A DNA stretch of 64,000 bases, from assembly GCF_030815485.1 (NCBI RefSeq), contig NZ_JAUSWV010000002.1, positions 3,720,001-3,784,000 on the forward strand, read 5' to 3'. This document shows, one piece after another, positions 49,309 through 58,172 of the stretch. The translations under genes and the position numbers were made by a program. The first letter of the stretch is position 1. Every line of letters begins with the position of its first letter. The DNA comes from Streptomyces rishiriensis. Its GTDB lineage: Bacteria; Actinomycetota; Actinomycetes; Streptomycetales; Streptomycetaceae. The notes beneath the pieces were generated by a model. The model had not been told where the DNA came from, made no database searches, and saw only the letters and a list, made by a program, of their open reading frames with translations.

Positions 49309-50148
49309 TCAGCGCAGGTCGGTCACATACCGGTCCGTGCCCGGCACCGTCGGGATGAAGGGCGCCACCAGTTCCACCCTTCCCAGGCCCGACTCCGTCA
49401 CCGCCTCCTCCAGGCCCGTGAAGTGCGGGTGCCAGCAGTGCCTCGGGTCGGTTTCCAGGAACCACAGCAGGGTCAGGCGGGTGTCGACCCCTTCGACCTG
49501 CTTGACGTAGGTCATGCGGTCGCCGGGCAGCGGGGTGGGGCGGAAGACGGTGACCATGGCCGTCGGGGAACCTGCCACCCGCTCGGGGAGGTGGCGGGCG
49601 CGCAGCCACTCCAGGAGTTCGGCGCGTTGTTCCGCCGAGTCGGTGTCGACCACCTCGAGCACCAGGCCCGCGTACGGGTGGTCCAGGGCGTGGAAGTCGC
49701 GGGGGCCGGCGGCGCCGTCCCGGTACACGGTGGTCTCGTGGTCCTGGAAGGCCGTGAAGACGTGGGTGCGGTCCTGATGGACGCGGGCGTCCCGGTTGAG
49801 GCGCTTGTTGATGGCGACCGTCCACTTCATGTGGTCGTCGTAGCGGCCGTCGGTGATCCAGTAGGTGGAGAGGTAGCAGCCGGCGGTGACCGGCTGGGCG
49901 ATCGCCGACCTGTCCGGCCCGCGCAGGAGCTGGAGGTCGCGGGTCGCCACCCACCTGCGGCCCGCGTACATCCAGGGCATCGCCATCGCGCCGGCGTAGT
50001 AGTGGTCGTCCTCGTACCAGCGGTTGTAGGCGTACTCGTGGCCGGGGTGCGGTTCGACCATGGTGATCAGGGCGTGGCCGGGGTGTACCCCGTAGGGGCC
50101 GACGGCGGCCAGTTCGGCGTAGGTCTCGCTGCGGGTCTCCTCGGACAT
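49309..50148 (-). CDS. Hypothetical protein, possible dimeric alpha-beta barrel
   Basis: 279-residue soluble protein (HALITMVEPHPGHEYAYNRW, YEDDHYYAGAMAMPWMYAGR, then RYDDHMKWTVAINKRL). The Tyr/Trp/His-rich first half with an NRWYEDDH motif resembles EthD-like or other ferredoxin-fold catabolic proteins, but no firm family is recognised. It is divergent from an SDR gene, with a perfect 15-bp palindrome between the starts, so the two are probably co-regulated parts of one catabolic step. Confidence 0.75.
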   Translation of the reverse strand: MSEETRSETYAELAAVGPYGVHPGHALITMVEPHPGHEYAYNRWYEDDHYYAGAMAMPWMYAGRRWVATRDLQLLRGPDRSAIAQPVTAGCYLSTYWITDGRYDDHMKWTVAINKRLNRDARVHQDRTHVFTAFQDHETTVYRDGAAGPRDFHALDHPYAGLVLEVVDTDSAEQRAELLEWLRARHLPERVAGSPTAMVTVFRPTPLPGDRMTYVKQVEGVDTRLTLLWFLETDPRHCWHPHFTGLEEAVTESGLGRVELVAPFIPTVPGTDRYVTDLR

Positions 50149-50191
50149 GGGAACTTCCCTTCCCTTCCGTCCTCCTGCGGTCGCTCATACT

Positions 50192-50206
50192 CTGACGGTC
50201 CGTCAG
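50192..50206. promoter_or_regulatory. TetR-type palindrome CTGACGG-T-CCGTCAG
   Basis: Perfect 15-bp palindrome between the divergent starts at 50148 and 50241. TGACGGTCCGTCA-like sites are typical TetR-family operators in Streptomyces. No TetR gene is adjacent. Confidence 0.65.
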
Positions 50207-50240
50207 TTCATGCGCCAGGGTCGGGAATCAGGGAGGGTTC

Positions 50241-51026
50241 ATGTCACTGCTCGACGGCAAGACCGTCGTCGTCTCGGGAGTCGGCGCCGGGCTCGGTCAC
50301 CAGGTCGCCGCCGCGGTCGTCCGGGACGGCGGGAACGCCGTGCTGGGGGCGCGGACCGAGGCGAATCTCGCGAAGAGCGCGGCCGGGATCGATCCCGAGG
50401 GGGTGCGCACGGCCTACCGGGTCACCGACATCACGGACGAGCGGAGTTGCGAGGCGCTCGCCGGGCTGGCGCGGGAGCGGTTCGGGGGGATCGACGCCGT
50501 GGTGAACGTGGCGGCCTGGGACTCCTGCTTCGGCGGGGTCGAGGACGCCGACTTCGCGACCTGGCAGTCGGTGATCGACGTGAACCTGCTGGGGTCGCTG
50601 CGGATGACGCGGGCCTGCCTGGCCGGGCTGCGGGCGGGCGGCGGGTCGGTGGTGTTCATCGGGACGCAGTCCGCCGTGGCGGCCCCCTCGCAGGTGCGGC
50701 AGGCCGCGTACGCGGCCTCCAAGGGTGCGTTGACCAGTGTCATGTATGCGCTCGCACGGGAGTGGGGCCCGCACCGGATCCGGGTCAACACCGTGCTGCC
50801 GGGGTGGATGTGGGGGCCGCCGGTGCAGGCCTACGTCCAGTTCACCGCGGAGACGGAGGGAGTGGCGCGGGAGGAGGTGCTGGGGCGGCTCACCGAGCGG
50901 ATGGCGTTGCCCGAACTCGCGACGGACGGGGATGTGGCGGACGCGGCGGTGTTCCTGGCGTCGGACCGGGCTCGGGCGATCACGGGACAGTCGTTGCTGG
51001 TCAACGCCGGGGAGCTGATGCGATGA
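50241..51026 (+). CDS. Short-chain dehydrogenase/reductase (SDR)
   Basis: 261-residue classical SDR using NAD(P). The cofactor motif is VVSGVGAGLGHQVA (Gly-rich, residues about 9-22). NVAAWD stands in for NNAG, the catalytic Ser is in GTQSAVA, and YAASKGA carries Tyr/Lys. A C-terminal AITGQSLLVNAGE motif closes the fold. The substrate is unknown; a hydroxy-acyl, steroid or ketone compound is likely given the divergent catabolic-looking partner and TetR-type operator. ATG has AGGGAGG nearby. Confidence 0.92.
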   Translation: MSLLDGKTVVVSGVGAGLGHQVAAAVVRDGGNAVLGARTEANLAKSAAGIDPEGVRTAYRVTDITDERSCEALAGLARERFGGIDAVVNVAAWDSCFGGVEDADFATWQSVIDVNLLGSLRMTRACLAGLRAGGGSVVFIGTQSAVAAPSQVRQAAYAASKGALTSVMYALAREWGPHRIRVNTVLPGWMWGPPVQAYVQFTAETEGVAREEVLGRLTERMALPELATDGDVADAAVFLASDRARAITGQSLLVNAGELMR

Positions 51027-51152
51027 GTTCATGTAGGTGAACGCGAACCACCATACCGAATTCCTTTACCTCCCTTTGACCCTACGGTTACTTGTCGTGT
51101 TCACGCGGCAGCGCCCACGATGAGCGCCGGGCTCAACCCTGGGAGGACGCAC

Positions 51153-52730
51153 ATGAACGGTCTCGACTGGGCCGTGCTCATCGGCTATTTCGGCGTGATG
51201 GTCGCGATCGGCGTCTGGTCGCACAAACGCGTCGACAACGTGAGCGACTTCTTCACCGCCGGCGGCAAGATGCCCTGGTGGCTGTCCGGCATCTCGCACC
51301 ACATGTCGGGCTACAGCGCGGTGATGTTCACCGGGTACGCGGGCATCGCCTACACCTACGGCGTCACCTCCTTCGTCACCTGGTCCTTCCCCATCGCGCT
51401 CGGCATCGCCATCGGCTCGAAGCTGTTCGCGCCGCGCATCAACCGGCTGCGGTCGCGACTCCACGTGGCCTCCCCGCTGGAATACCTGAAGAACCGCTAC
51501 GACCTCAAGACGCAGCAGGCGCTGGCCTGGTCCGGGATGCTGCTGAAGATCGTGGACGTCGGCGCCAAGTGGGCCGCCATCGCGACGCTGCTGTCGGTCT
51601 TCACCGGGATCTCCCTCAACCAGGGCATCCTCATCACCGGCGCGATCACCGCCGTCTACTGCACGATCGGCGGCCTGTGGGCGGACGCGCTGACCGAACT
51701 CGGCCAGTTCATCATCCAGTTGCTGGCCGGCGTCGCGATGTTCGTCGCCGTCGTGCTGAAGCTGAACGACAAGGGCATCGGGTTCCTGGACGCCTGGGAC
51801 CAGCCGGCGCTCCAGGGCCACGACAAGCCCCTGGTCGCCCAGTACGGCACGGTGTTCCTGCTCGCGTTCCTCTTCATCAAGCTCTTCGAGTACAACGGCG
51901 GCATGCTCAACCAGGCCCAGCGGTACATGGCCACCGCCACCCCGAAGGAGGCCGAGCGGTCGGCACGGCTGTCGGCGGCGCTGTGGCTGGTCTGGCCACT
52001 GGTGCTGTTCTTCCCGATGTGGATGTCGCCGCTGCTGGTGACGTCGGACAAGCCGGACGGCTCCGACTCCTACGCCCTGATGACCGAACAGCTCCTGCCG
52101 CACGGCCTGCTGGGGCTCGTCATCGTCGGCTTCTTCTCCCACACGATGGCCATGTGCTCGTCGGACGCGAACGCCATCGCCGCCGTCTTCACCCGGGACT
52201 GCGCGCCGGTGATCTGGGCGAGGGCCCGGGAGTGGAACCAGCGGTCGGGGCTGATCGCGGCCCGCGTGGCGACCGTCGTCTTCCTCGGTCTTTCGATGGC
52301 GGCGGCCACGCAGGTCAACTCCCCCGCCTTCAAGGACATCATCACCGTCGTGATCAAGTGGGTGGCCGGGCTGATGGGCCCGATGGCCATCCCGATGATG
52401 CTGGGCCTGCTGCGCCCGTTCCGCCGCTCCGGCCCGACGGCCGCGCTCACCAGCTGGTCGATGGGTCTGCTGGCCTTCTGGCTGGTCAACTACCCGATCA
52501 ACTGGAAGGTCGACGGCGGAGTGCCGCTCCAGTACCAGGTGTCGATCCCGCTGGCCGTGTCGCTGGTCCTCTACATCCTCATCGGGTTCATCAAGCCCGA
52601 GGACACCCCGGAACGGCTGGCGCTCATCGAGCGCATCAACACGGACGGGGACTCGTCGGGGGCAGCGGCCGTCGTCCCCGAACCGCGCGACTCGGTCGGG
52701 GACAAACCGACCAGCCCGTCCGGCGTCTGA
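51153..52730 (+). CDS. Sodium:solute symporter (SSS family)
   Basis: 525-residue transporter with about thirteen helices. The first is DWAVLIGYFGVMVAIGVWSH, then FFTAGGKMPWWLSGISHHMS in the helix-2 region. GYAGIAYTYG, the LKIVDVGAKWAAIATLLSVF helix and RYDLKTQQAL are typical of SSS proteins for sugars or carboxylates (SglT-like). It takes up an organic solute with sodium. The C-terminal ~35 residues are a Ser/Pro-rich tail. ATG 51153 has GGGAGGA upstream. A very strong bidirectional terminator follows. Confidence 0.92.
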   Translation: MNGLDWAVLIGYFGVMVAIGVWSHKRVDNVSDFFTAGGKMPWWLSGISHHMSGYSAVMFTGYAGIAYTYGVTSFVTWSFPIALGIAIGSKLFAPRINRLRSRLHVASPLEYLKNRYDLKTQQALAWSGMLLKIVDVGAKWAAIATLLSVFTGISLNQGILITGAITAVYCTIGGLWADALTELGQFIIQLLAGVAMFVAVVLKLNDKGIGFLDAWDQPALQGHDKPLVAQYGTVFLLAFLFIKLFEYNGGMLNQAQRYMATATPKEAERSARLSAALWLVWPLVLFFPMWMSPLLVTSDKPDGSDSYALMTEQLLPHGLLGLVIVGFFSHTMAMCSSDANAIAAVFTRDCAPVIWARAREWNQRSGLIAARVATVVFLGLSMAAATQVNSPAFKDIITVVIKWVAGLMGPMAIPMMLGLLRPFRRSGPTAALTSWSMGLLAFWLVNYPINWKVDGGVPLQYQVSIPLAVSLVLYILIGFIKPEDTPERLALIERINTDGDSSGAAAVVPEPRDSVGDKPTSPSGV

Positions 52731-52750
52731 GGACGAGGCCCTGTCGGCGG

Positions 52751-52798
52751 CCGGGCCGGGCGGTCCGGGGGCGGCGGCCCCCGGACCGCCCGGCCCGG
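52751..52798. terminator. Bidirectional 22-bp terminator stem
   Basis: A perfect 22-bp stem with a four-base loop (52751-52772 with 52777-52798) fills the gap between the converging symporter (stop 52730) and ADP-ribosylglycohydrolase-like (stop 52805) genes. Confidence 0.85.
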
Positions 52799-52804
52799 AC
52801 CCGG

Positions 52805-53935
52805 TCAGCCCTTCGGGTAGCGGGACATCCACCCGGGCGAAGCTCCCGCGGGGCCGTGCAGAGCCGGCCCCTGGGTCATCTCCATGGCGAAGTCGTCGGC
52901 CAGTTCCAGGATCGTGGGGCGGCCCTCCAGCTCGGCCAGCCAGGCCGGCGGGAGGGCCGTCTCGCCGTGCAGGGCCCCGAGGAGGCCGCCGGCGAGCGCG
53001 GCGGTCGGTCCCGAGGGCGCGCCGTGGTTCACCGCGAGCCGCAGCCCGTGCCCGACGTCCTCCGCGACGAGGGCGCAGTAGACGGCGGCCGCGAGCACGG
53101 CCTCCGCGGTCCCCGCCCCCGCGAGTCCCTCCACCCTCGACGGCCCGGGCAGCCCCTGCCGTACGGCGCCCAGCGCGTGCCGCAGCGCCTGCGAGACCGC
53201 CTCCTGCCCCGGCCACGCGGCCAGCAGGGCGAGCGCCCGCTGCACCGCCCCGTCGAGACTCTCGCCGCAGGCCAGCGCGTGCACGGTGACGGCGTAGGCG
53301 GCCGCCGAGAGATACGCCGTGGGATGACCGTGGGTCTGAGCGGCGCACTCGACGGCCAGTTGGGCGACGAGCTGCGGCTCCCAGCCGACGAGCAGCCCGA
53401 AGGGCACCGAACGGGGAACGACCTCGGGCCCGGCCGCGCCGGGGCTCTTGGGCGAGTCAAGGGTGCCCATGACCTCGTCGCCGAGCCCGAGCAGCAGCGT
53501 CCGGGTCGGGGCGCGCCGGGCGTACAGCCACTCCTCGCGAGCCAGCCAGCCGTCCTCCTTGCGGCGCAGGTCGGGCCCCCAGTCGCGCTGGGTGGCGGCC
53601 CATCTCAGGTACGCCCGGTGCAGATCGGTCGGCGGATGCCAGGCGCCGGTGTCCCGCCGTACCTGGGCGCGGATCAGCCCGTCCACGGTGAACAGGGTCA
53701 GCTGGGTGAGGTGCGTGACCGCGCCGCGCCGCCCGTGGGCGGGGGCCAGGTCCACGACTCCCCCGGGCCCGTGGGCCTGCCGGATCTCCTCGATGCCGAG
53801 CCCGTCGACGGGCGCCCCGAGGGCGTCCCCGACGGCCGCGCCCAGCAGCGTGCCACGCACCCTGCTGCGGAAGTCCTGCTGTTCGGCACGGCCCCAGACT
53901 GGCCCGGCAGTCGCACCCACCCAGTCCTCCCGCAC
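52805..53935 (-). CDS. ADP-ribosylglycohydrolase-fold protein lacking metal-binding Asp residues
   Basis: 376-residue all-helical protein of the DraG/ARH family. These enzymes use two magnesium ions held by aspartates to remove ADP-ribose from proteins or small molecules. The fold is recognisable (RVRGTLLGAAVGDALGAPVD at about 25, and AALAGGLLGALHGETALPPA). However, the TDDTQ metal motif reads THLTQ here (in GAVTHLTQLTLFTVDGLIRA), and the GDSDST-type motif near the C-terminus reads GAPSGPT. With both Asp clusters gone it is probably catalytically inactive, perhaps an ADP-ribose or ligand-binding protein. The start is GTG 53935. No macrodomain or transferase gene is adjacent. Confidence 0.85.
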   Translation of the reverse strand: MREDWVGATAGPVWGRAEQQDFRSRVRGTLLGAAVGDALGAPVDGLGIEEIRQAHGPGGVVDLAPAHGRRGAVTHLTQLTLFTVDGLIRAQVRRDTGAWHPPTDLHRAYLRWAATQRDWGPDLRRKEDGWLAREEWLYARRAPTRTLLLGLGDEVMGTLDSPKSPGAAGPEVVPRSVPFGLLVGWEPQLVAQLAVECAAQTHGHPTAYLSAAAYAVTVHALACGESLDGAVQRALALLAAWPGQEAVSQALRHALGAVRQGLPGPSRVEGLAGAGTAEAVLAAAVYCALVAEDVGHGLRLAVNHGAPSGPTAALAGGLLGALHGETALPPAWLAELEGRPTILELADDFAMEMTQGPALHGPAGASPGWMSRYPKG

Positions 53936-54047
53936 CGTGCGTACATACGACGTCCGTCACTGTAATCGAACAGGGCCTCGTTCCGACCCTGTGCACGGGC
54001 TGTCCGGTGGAGGGGTGATGAAGACCTGGTGGGGTAAGGACACCGGC

Positions 54048-54575
54048 ATGACCACCCCCACCACACGTATCGCACACGCGTCACGCGTGCTGCCGCTCGC
54101 CGCCACCCTCCTCACCGGGACGGTCGCGCTCTACATGCTTCTCGTCGCCTTCGGGAACATCACGGACTTCGGCACGAACCAGCAGTTCGTACGCCATGTG
54201 CTGGCGATGGACACGACGTTCAAGGACGACGACGTGATGTGGCGGGCGGTGACGAGCAAGGGGCTCCAGGACACCGCCTACGTCGCGATCATCGTGTGGG
54301 AGACCGTCGCGGGCGTGGTGCTGGCCGCCGGCACGTGGTTCTGGGCGCGGCGGGACCACATACGCGGTCGGGCGCTGTCCACGTACGGGCTCGTCATGGT
54401 GATGCTGCTGTTCGGCGCCGGGTTCATCGCGATCGGCGGGGAGTGGTTCTCGATGTGGCAGTCGGACACCTGGAACGGGCTCGACGCGGCGACCCGGGCG
54501 TTCCTGTTCGCCGGGGTCGTGCTGATCGTCGACCACCTGCCGGCCGGACAGGCGCCGGACGACTCCCGGGCGTGA
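54048..54575 (+). CDS. DUF2165-family small membrane protein
   Basis: 175-residue membrane protein of the DUF2165 type with four hydrophobic segments (LPLAATLLTGTVALYMLLVA, TAYVAIIVWETVAGVVLAAG, STYGLVMVMLLFGAGFIAIG, AFLFAGVVLIVDHLP). An extracellular loop after the first contains FGNITDFGTNQQFVRHVLAM. The function of the family is unknown. Start ATG 54048 has AAGGA eight bases upstream; ATG 54018, with GGAGGGG, is an alternative that adds ten residues. Confidence 0.85.
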   Translation: MTTPTTRIAHASRVLPLAATLLTGTVALYMLLVAFGNITDFGTNQQFVRHVLAMDTTFKDDDVMWRAVTSKGLQDTAYVAIIVWETVAGVVLAAGTWFWARRDHIRGRALSTYGLVMVMLLFGAGFIAIGGEWFSMWQSDTWNGLDAATRAFLFAGVVLIVDHLPAGQAPDDSRA

Positions 54576-54594
54576 CGCCCGCGGTTCCGGGGAC

Positions 54595-55182
54595 CTAGTC
54601 GACGACCCTGACCTTCGTGCCCGTCTCGCCGAAGGCCCACAGCGCCGTCCCGTCCGCCTTGGCCATCCGGATGCCGCCGGTCTGCGTACCGGCGGCGGCC
54701 GGGGGCGGAGAGGAGCCGTCGACGGCGTTGGAGAAGGCGATGTTGACGCCCGACGTGGCGGAGAAGTAGACGATGTGCTCGATCGCCACGCCGTCGGAGC
54801 CCGTGGTGGCGTCCTTGCGGAGCGAGACCGTGAAGCTGCCGACGGCCGGGTCCACCGTGCCGGGCCAGACCGTGAAGGTGCGGCGGGCCGTGTCGTCCGC
54901 GTCGACCAGCCAGACCCGGTGCTGCCCCAGTGAGTAGACGATCCGCCGCCCGGTGCCCGAACCGGCGGGAATCCCGGCCGCCTCGGGAGTGGCCGGCGGC
55001 TTCGGCGAGGCCGAGGGCCGCGCGCCCGCCGACGCCGACGCGCTCGGCCGTTTCGCCGCCGAGGCCGTGGGGTGCGGGCCCTGTTCGGCCTGCGCCGTCA
55101 GGAAGACGACCGCGGCGATCGCGCCGGTCGTCAGGCCGGTGACCCAGACCCAGGAGGGAAGCCGTCGGGCAGGCACGGGCAC
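54595..55182 (-). CDS. Membrane-anchored secreted protein with Ser/Pro linker
   Basis: 195-residue protein with an N-terminal membrane helix or signal (WVWVTGLTTGAIAAVVFLTA, no lipobox). An Ala/Ser/Pro linker (about 35-70) and a ~120-residue extracytoplasmic beta-rich domain follow (IVYSLGQHRVWLVDADD, GSFTVSLRKDATTGSDGVAI, GVNIAFSNAVDG). No active-site cysteine is present, so it is not an L,D-transpeptidase. No family is firmly recognised. Start GTG 55182 has GAGGAG just upstream. It converges on the DUF2165 gene with 19 bp between. Confidence 0.75.
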   Translation of the reverse strand: MPVPARRLPSWVWVTGLTTGAIAAVVFLTAQAEQGPHPTASAAKRPSASASAGARPSASPKPPATPEAAGIPAGSGTGRRIVYSLGQHRVWLVDADDTARRTFTVWPGTVDPAVGSFTVSLRKDATTGSDGVAIEHIVYFSATSGVNIAFSNAVDGSSPPPAAAGTQTGGIRMAKADGTALWAFGETGTKVRVVD

Positions 55183-55312
55183 GCATCTCCTCAGCTACGG
55201 GACCCCTCCGGTCGGGGCCCGATCATCGTACTGCGAGGGGCCCGCTCCCTGATCCCCGAGAAGTCCCGGAAGCGGCCCCCGAGTCCTCCCTGAGTGGTCC
55301 GGAGCGGCCGGC

Positions 55313-57916
55313 TCAGTCCAGCACCGGCAGCAGGTCCGGCAGGTGCCCGTCCGACGCCGAAGCCGCGCGCTGCCGCTCCTCGGGCACCTCGCCGTACAAG
55401 GTGGTGCGGGGCTTCGCCGGGCGGCCGGCGGCTTCCGCGACCGCGATCAGGTCCTTGACCGACTTGTAGGAGCCGTACGACGAGCCCGCCATCCGCGAGA
55501 TCGTCTCCTCCATCAGGGTGCCGCCGAGGTCGTTGGCGCCCGAGCGGAGCATCTCGGCCGCCCCCTCCGAGCCCAGCTTGACCCAGCTGGTCTGGATGTT
55601 GGGGATGTGCGGGTGCAGGAGCAGTCGGGCCATCGCCGTCACCGCGCGGTTGTCCCGCATGGTCGGGCCGGGCCGGGAGATGCCCGCCAGGTACACCGGC
55701 GCGTTGGTGTGGATGAACGGCAGGGTGACGAACTCCGTGAAGCCGCCGGTGCGTTGCTGGATGCCGGCCAGGGTCCGCAGGTGGCCCAGCCAGTGCCTCG
55801 GCTGGTCGACATGGCCGTACATCATCGTCGAGGACGACCGGATCCCGACCTCGTGCGCCGTCGTGACGACCTCGATCCAGGTCGCCGTCGGCAGTTTGCC
55901 CTTGGTCAGGACCCAGCGGACCTCGTCGTCCAGGATCTCCGCGGCCGTGCCGGGGATGGAGTCCAGACCCGCCTCCTTCGCCGCCGTCAGCCAGTCACGG
56001 ATCGACATCCCGGTGCGGGTCGCGCCGTTGACCACCTCCATCGGCGAGAAGGCGTGCACGTGCATGCCGGGGACCCGCTCCTTCACCGCCCTCGCGATGT
56101 CGAAGTAGGCGGTGCCGGGCAGGTCCGGATGGATGCCGCCCTGCATGCACACCTCCACCGCGCCCAGCTCCCAGGCCTGTTGGGCGCGGTCGGCGACCTG
56201 GTCGAGGGAGAGGGTGTACGCGTCGGCGTCGGTGCGGCGCTGCGCGAAGGCGCAGAAACGGCAGCCCGTGTAGCAGACGTTGGTGAAGTTGATGTTCCGC
56301 GTGACGATGTACGTGACGTCGTCGCCGACCGTCGAGCGGCGCACGTCGTCCGCGATGCGGGTCAGGGCGTCCAGGGCCGGGCCGTCCGCGTGGAGCAGCG
56401 CGAGGGCCTCGTCGTCGGTGAGTTTCGTGGGGTCGTCGGCGGCCGTCGCCAGGGCCTGGCGTACGTCCGTGTCGATGCGCTCCGGGACCATGCCGGGGGC
56501 GGCCGCCTCACGCAGGGCGCCCCAGTCGCCGTACACCTCGTCGAAGTCGTCGCGGCGGTCCGACGTCCTGCCGTCGGTGTCGATGGTGCGGTGCAGGTCG
56601 GTACGGCCGGACGGCACGAACACCTCCTCCGGCTCCTGCCAGGGGCGGCCTTCGACGACCGCGTCCGGCACGGCCAGTCCCGTCTCCGGGTCGGCCAGCG
56701 CGCGGACGTGCGGGAGCAGCCGCGGGTCGAGCCACGGCTCGCCGCGCCGCACGAACTCCGGGTAGACGCAGAGGCGTTCGCGCAGCTCGAACCCGACGGC
56801 GGCGGACTTCGCGGCGAGTTCCTCGATCTGCGGCCAGGGACGCTCGGGGTTGACGTGGTCGATGGTGAGCGGGGAGACGCCGCCCCAGTCGTCGATGCCC
56901 GCCCCGATCAACCGCTCGTACTCGCTGTCGACGAGGTTGGGCGGGGCCTGGAGGTTCGCGGCCGGGCCCATGATGTGCCGGGCGACGGCCACCGTCGCGA
57001 CCAGCTCGTCGAGTTCCGCGTCGGGCATACCCCGCATCGCGGTGTCCGGCTTGGCGCGGAAGTTCTGGATGATCAGCTCCTGGACGCCGTGGTAGGCGCG
57101 GGAGACCTTGCGGAGCGCGAACAGCGACTGCGCCCGCTCCTCGAACGTCTCGCCGATCCCGATCAGCAGTCCGGAGGTGAAGGGGACGGAGGAGCGGCCG
57201 GCGTCCTCCAGGACGCGCAGCCGGACGGCGGGCTCCTTGTCCGGGGACCCGTGGTGCGGGCCGCCGGGCTCGGACCACAGCCGGGTGGCGGTCGTCTCCA
57301 GCATCATGCCCATGCTGGGCGCGACCGGCTTCAGGCGCTGGAAGTCGGTCCACGACATCACACCCGGGTTGAGGTGCGGCAGCAGACCCGTCTCCTCCAG
57401 GATGCGGATCGAGATCGCGCGGACGTAGGCGATCGTGTCGTCGTAGCCGTGCGCGTCCAGCCACTCCCTGGCCTCCGGCCAGCGGTCCTCCGGCTTGTCG
57501 CCGAGGGTGATGAGGGCTTCCTTGCAGCCGAGGGCGGCCCCGCGCCGGGCGATGTCGAGGACCTCGTCGGGGGACATGAACATCCCGTGTCCCGCGCGGC
57601 GGAGTTTGCCCGGGACGGTGACGAAGGTGCAGTAGTGGCACTTGTCCCGGCACAGCCGGGTCAGCGGGACGAAGACGCTCTTCGAGTACGTGATGACCCC
57701 GGGGCGGCCCGCCGCCTCCAGACCGGCGTCCCGTACCCGCGCGGCCGAGGCGGTCAGATCCGCCAGCGCCGCCCCGCGCGCCTGGAGCAGCACCGCCGCC
57801 TCGCCGACGTCCAGGGCGACACCGTCACGAGCCCGTTTGAGAGCGCGACGCATGGAGTTCTCGGTGGGGCCGGGGGTCGGCCCGGGGCCGGTTCCGGAGG
57901 TCGCGGAAGTCGTCAT
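55313..57916 (-). CDS. fbiC: FO synthase, bifunctional CofG/CofH
   Basis: 867-residue fusion of two radical-SAM enzymes that make 7,8-didemethyl-8-hydroxy-5-deazariboflavin (FO), the chromophore of coenzyme F420, from a pyrimidine precursor and tyrosine. The CofG half carries CRDKCHYC (Cys89, 93, 96). The CofH half begins around residue 450-500, with its cluster motif CYTGCRFCAF at about 550. Both halves have the radical-SAM barrel signatures. Length and order are as in actinobacterial FbiC. The adjacent F420-type LLM oxidoreductase gene and a deazaflavin reductase gene at 60200 suggest an F420 neighbourhood. ATG 57916 is followed by a short Gly/Pro leader. Confidence 0.96.
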   Translation of the reverse strand: MTTSATSGTGPGPTPGPTENSMRRALKRARDGVALDVGEAAVLLQARGAALADLTASAARVRDAGLEAAGRPGVITYSKSVFVPLTRLCRDKCHYCTFVTVPGKLRRAGHGMFMSPDEVLDIARRGAALGCKEALITLGDKPEDRWPEAREWLDAHGYDDTIAYVRAISIRILEETGLLPHLNPGVMSWTDFQRLKPVAPSMGMMLETTATRLWSEPGGPHHGSPDKEPAVRLRVLEDAGRSSVPFTSGLLIGIGETFEERAQSLFALRKVSRAYHGVQELIIQNFRAKPDTAMRGMPDAELDELVATVAVARHIMGPAANLQAPPNLVDSEYERLIGAGIDDWGGVSPLTIDHVNPERPWPQIEELAAKSAAVGFELRERLCVYPEFVRRGEPWLDPRLLPHVRALADPETGLAVPDAVVEGRPWQEPEEVFVPSGRTDLHRTIDTDGRTSDRRDDFDEVYGDWGALREAAAPGMVPERIDTDVRQALATAADDPTKLTDDEALALLHADGPALDALTRIADDVRRSTVGDDVTYIVTRNINFTNVCYTGCRFCAFAQRRTDADAYTLSLDQVADRAQQAWELGAVEVCMQGGIHPDLPGTAYFDIARAVKERVPGMHVHAFSPMEVVNGATRTGMSIRDWLTAAKEAGLDSIPGTAAEILDDEVRWVLTKGKLPTATWIEVVTTAHEVGIRSSSTMMYGHVDQPRHWLGHLRTLAGIQQRTGGFTEFVTLPFIHTNAPVYLAGISRPGPTMRDNRAVTAMARLLLHPHIPNIQTSWVKLGSEGAAEMLRSGANDLGGTLMEETISRMAGSSYGSYKSVKDLIAVAEAAGRPAKPRTTLYGEVPEERQRAASASDGHLPDLLPVLD

Positions 57917-58172
57917 CCTCCGAGCATACGATCACGTTTTCCGAGCCTGGGGCGGGAGCGGTTCCCGGGACGGCTCCGTCGGCGCGAGCGCGGTCCCGGC
58001 CCGGACCCCCGTTCCGCCGTACGCAGCCGCAGCGACGCCCCGCGCCGGCCGGCCTGCGGTCGCCGCATGACCACGCCCCGCGCCGTCGACCCGGGTCGGC
58101 GGCAGGGCGACGGCCGGCCCGCCGGGGACGAGCTGTGGCCGCCCGGCCTCCCCCGTCGGCGGACAGCGGGTC

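Noticed and set aside
51066..53348. A 760-codon minus-strand frame opposite the symporter gene.
   Set aside because: His/Gly/Arg-rich shadow of the symporter; crosses the 22-bp terminator stem.
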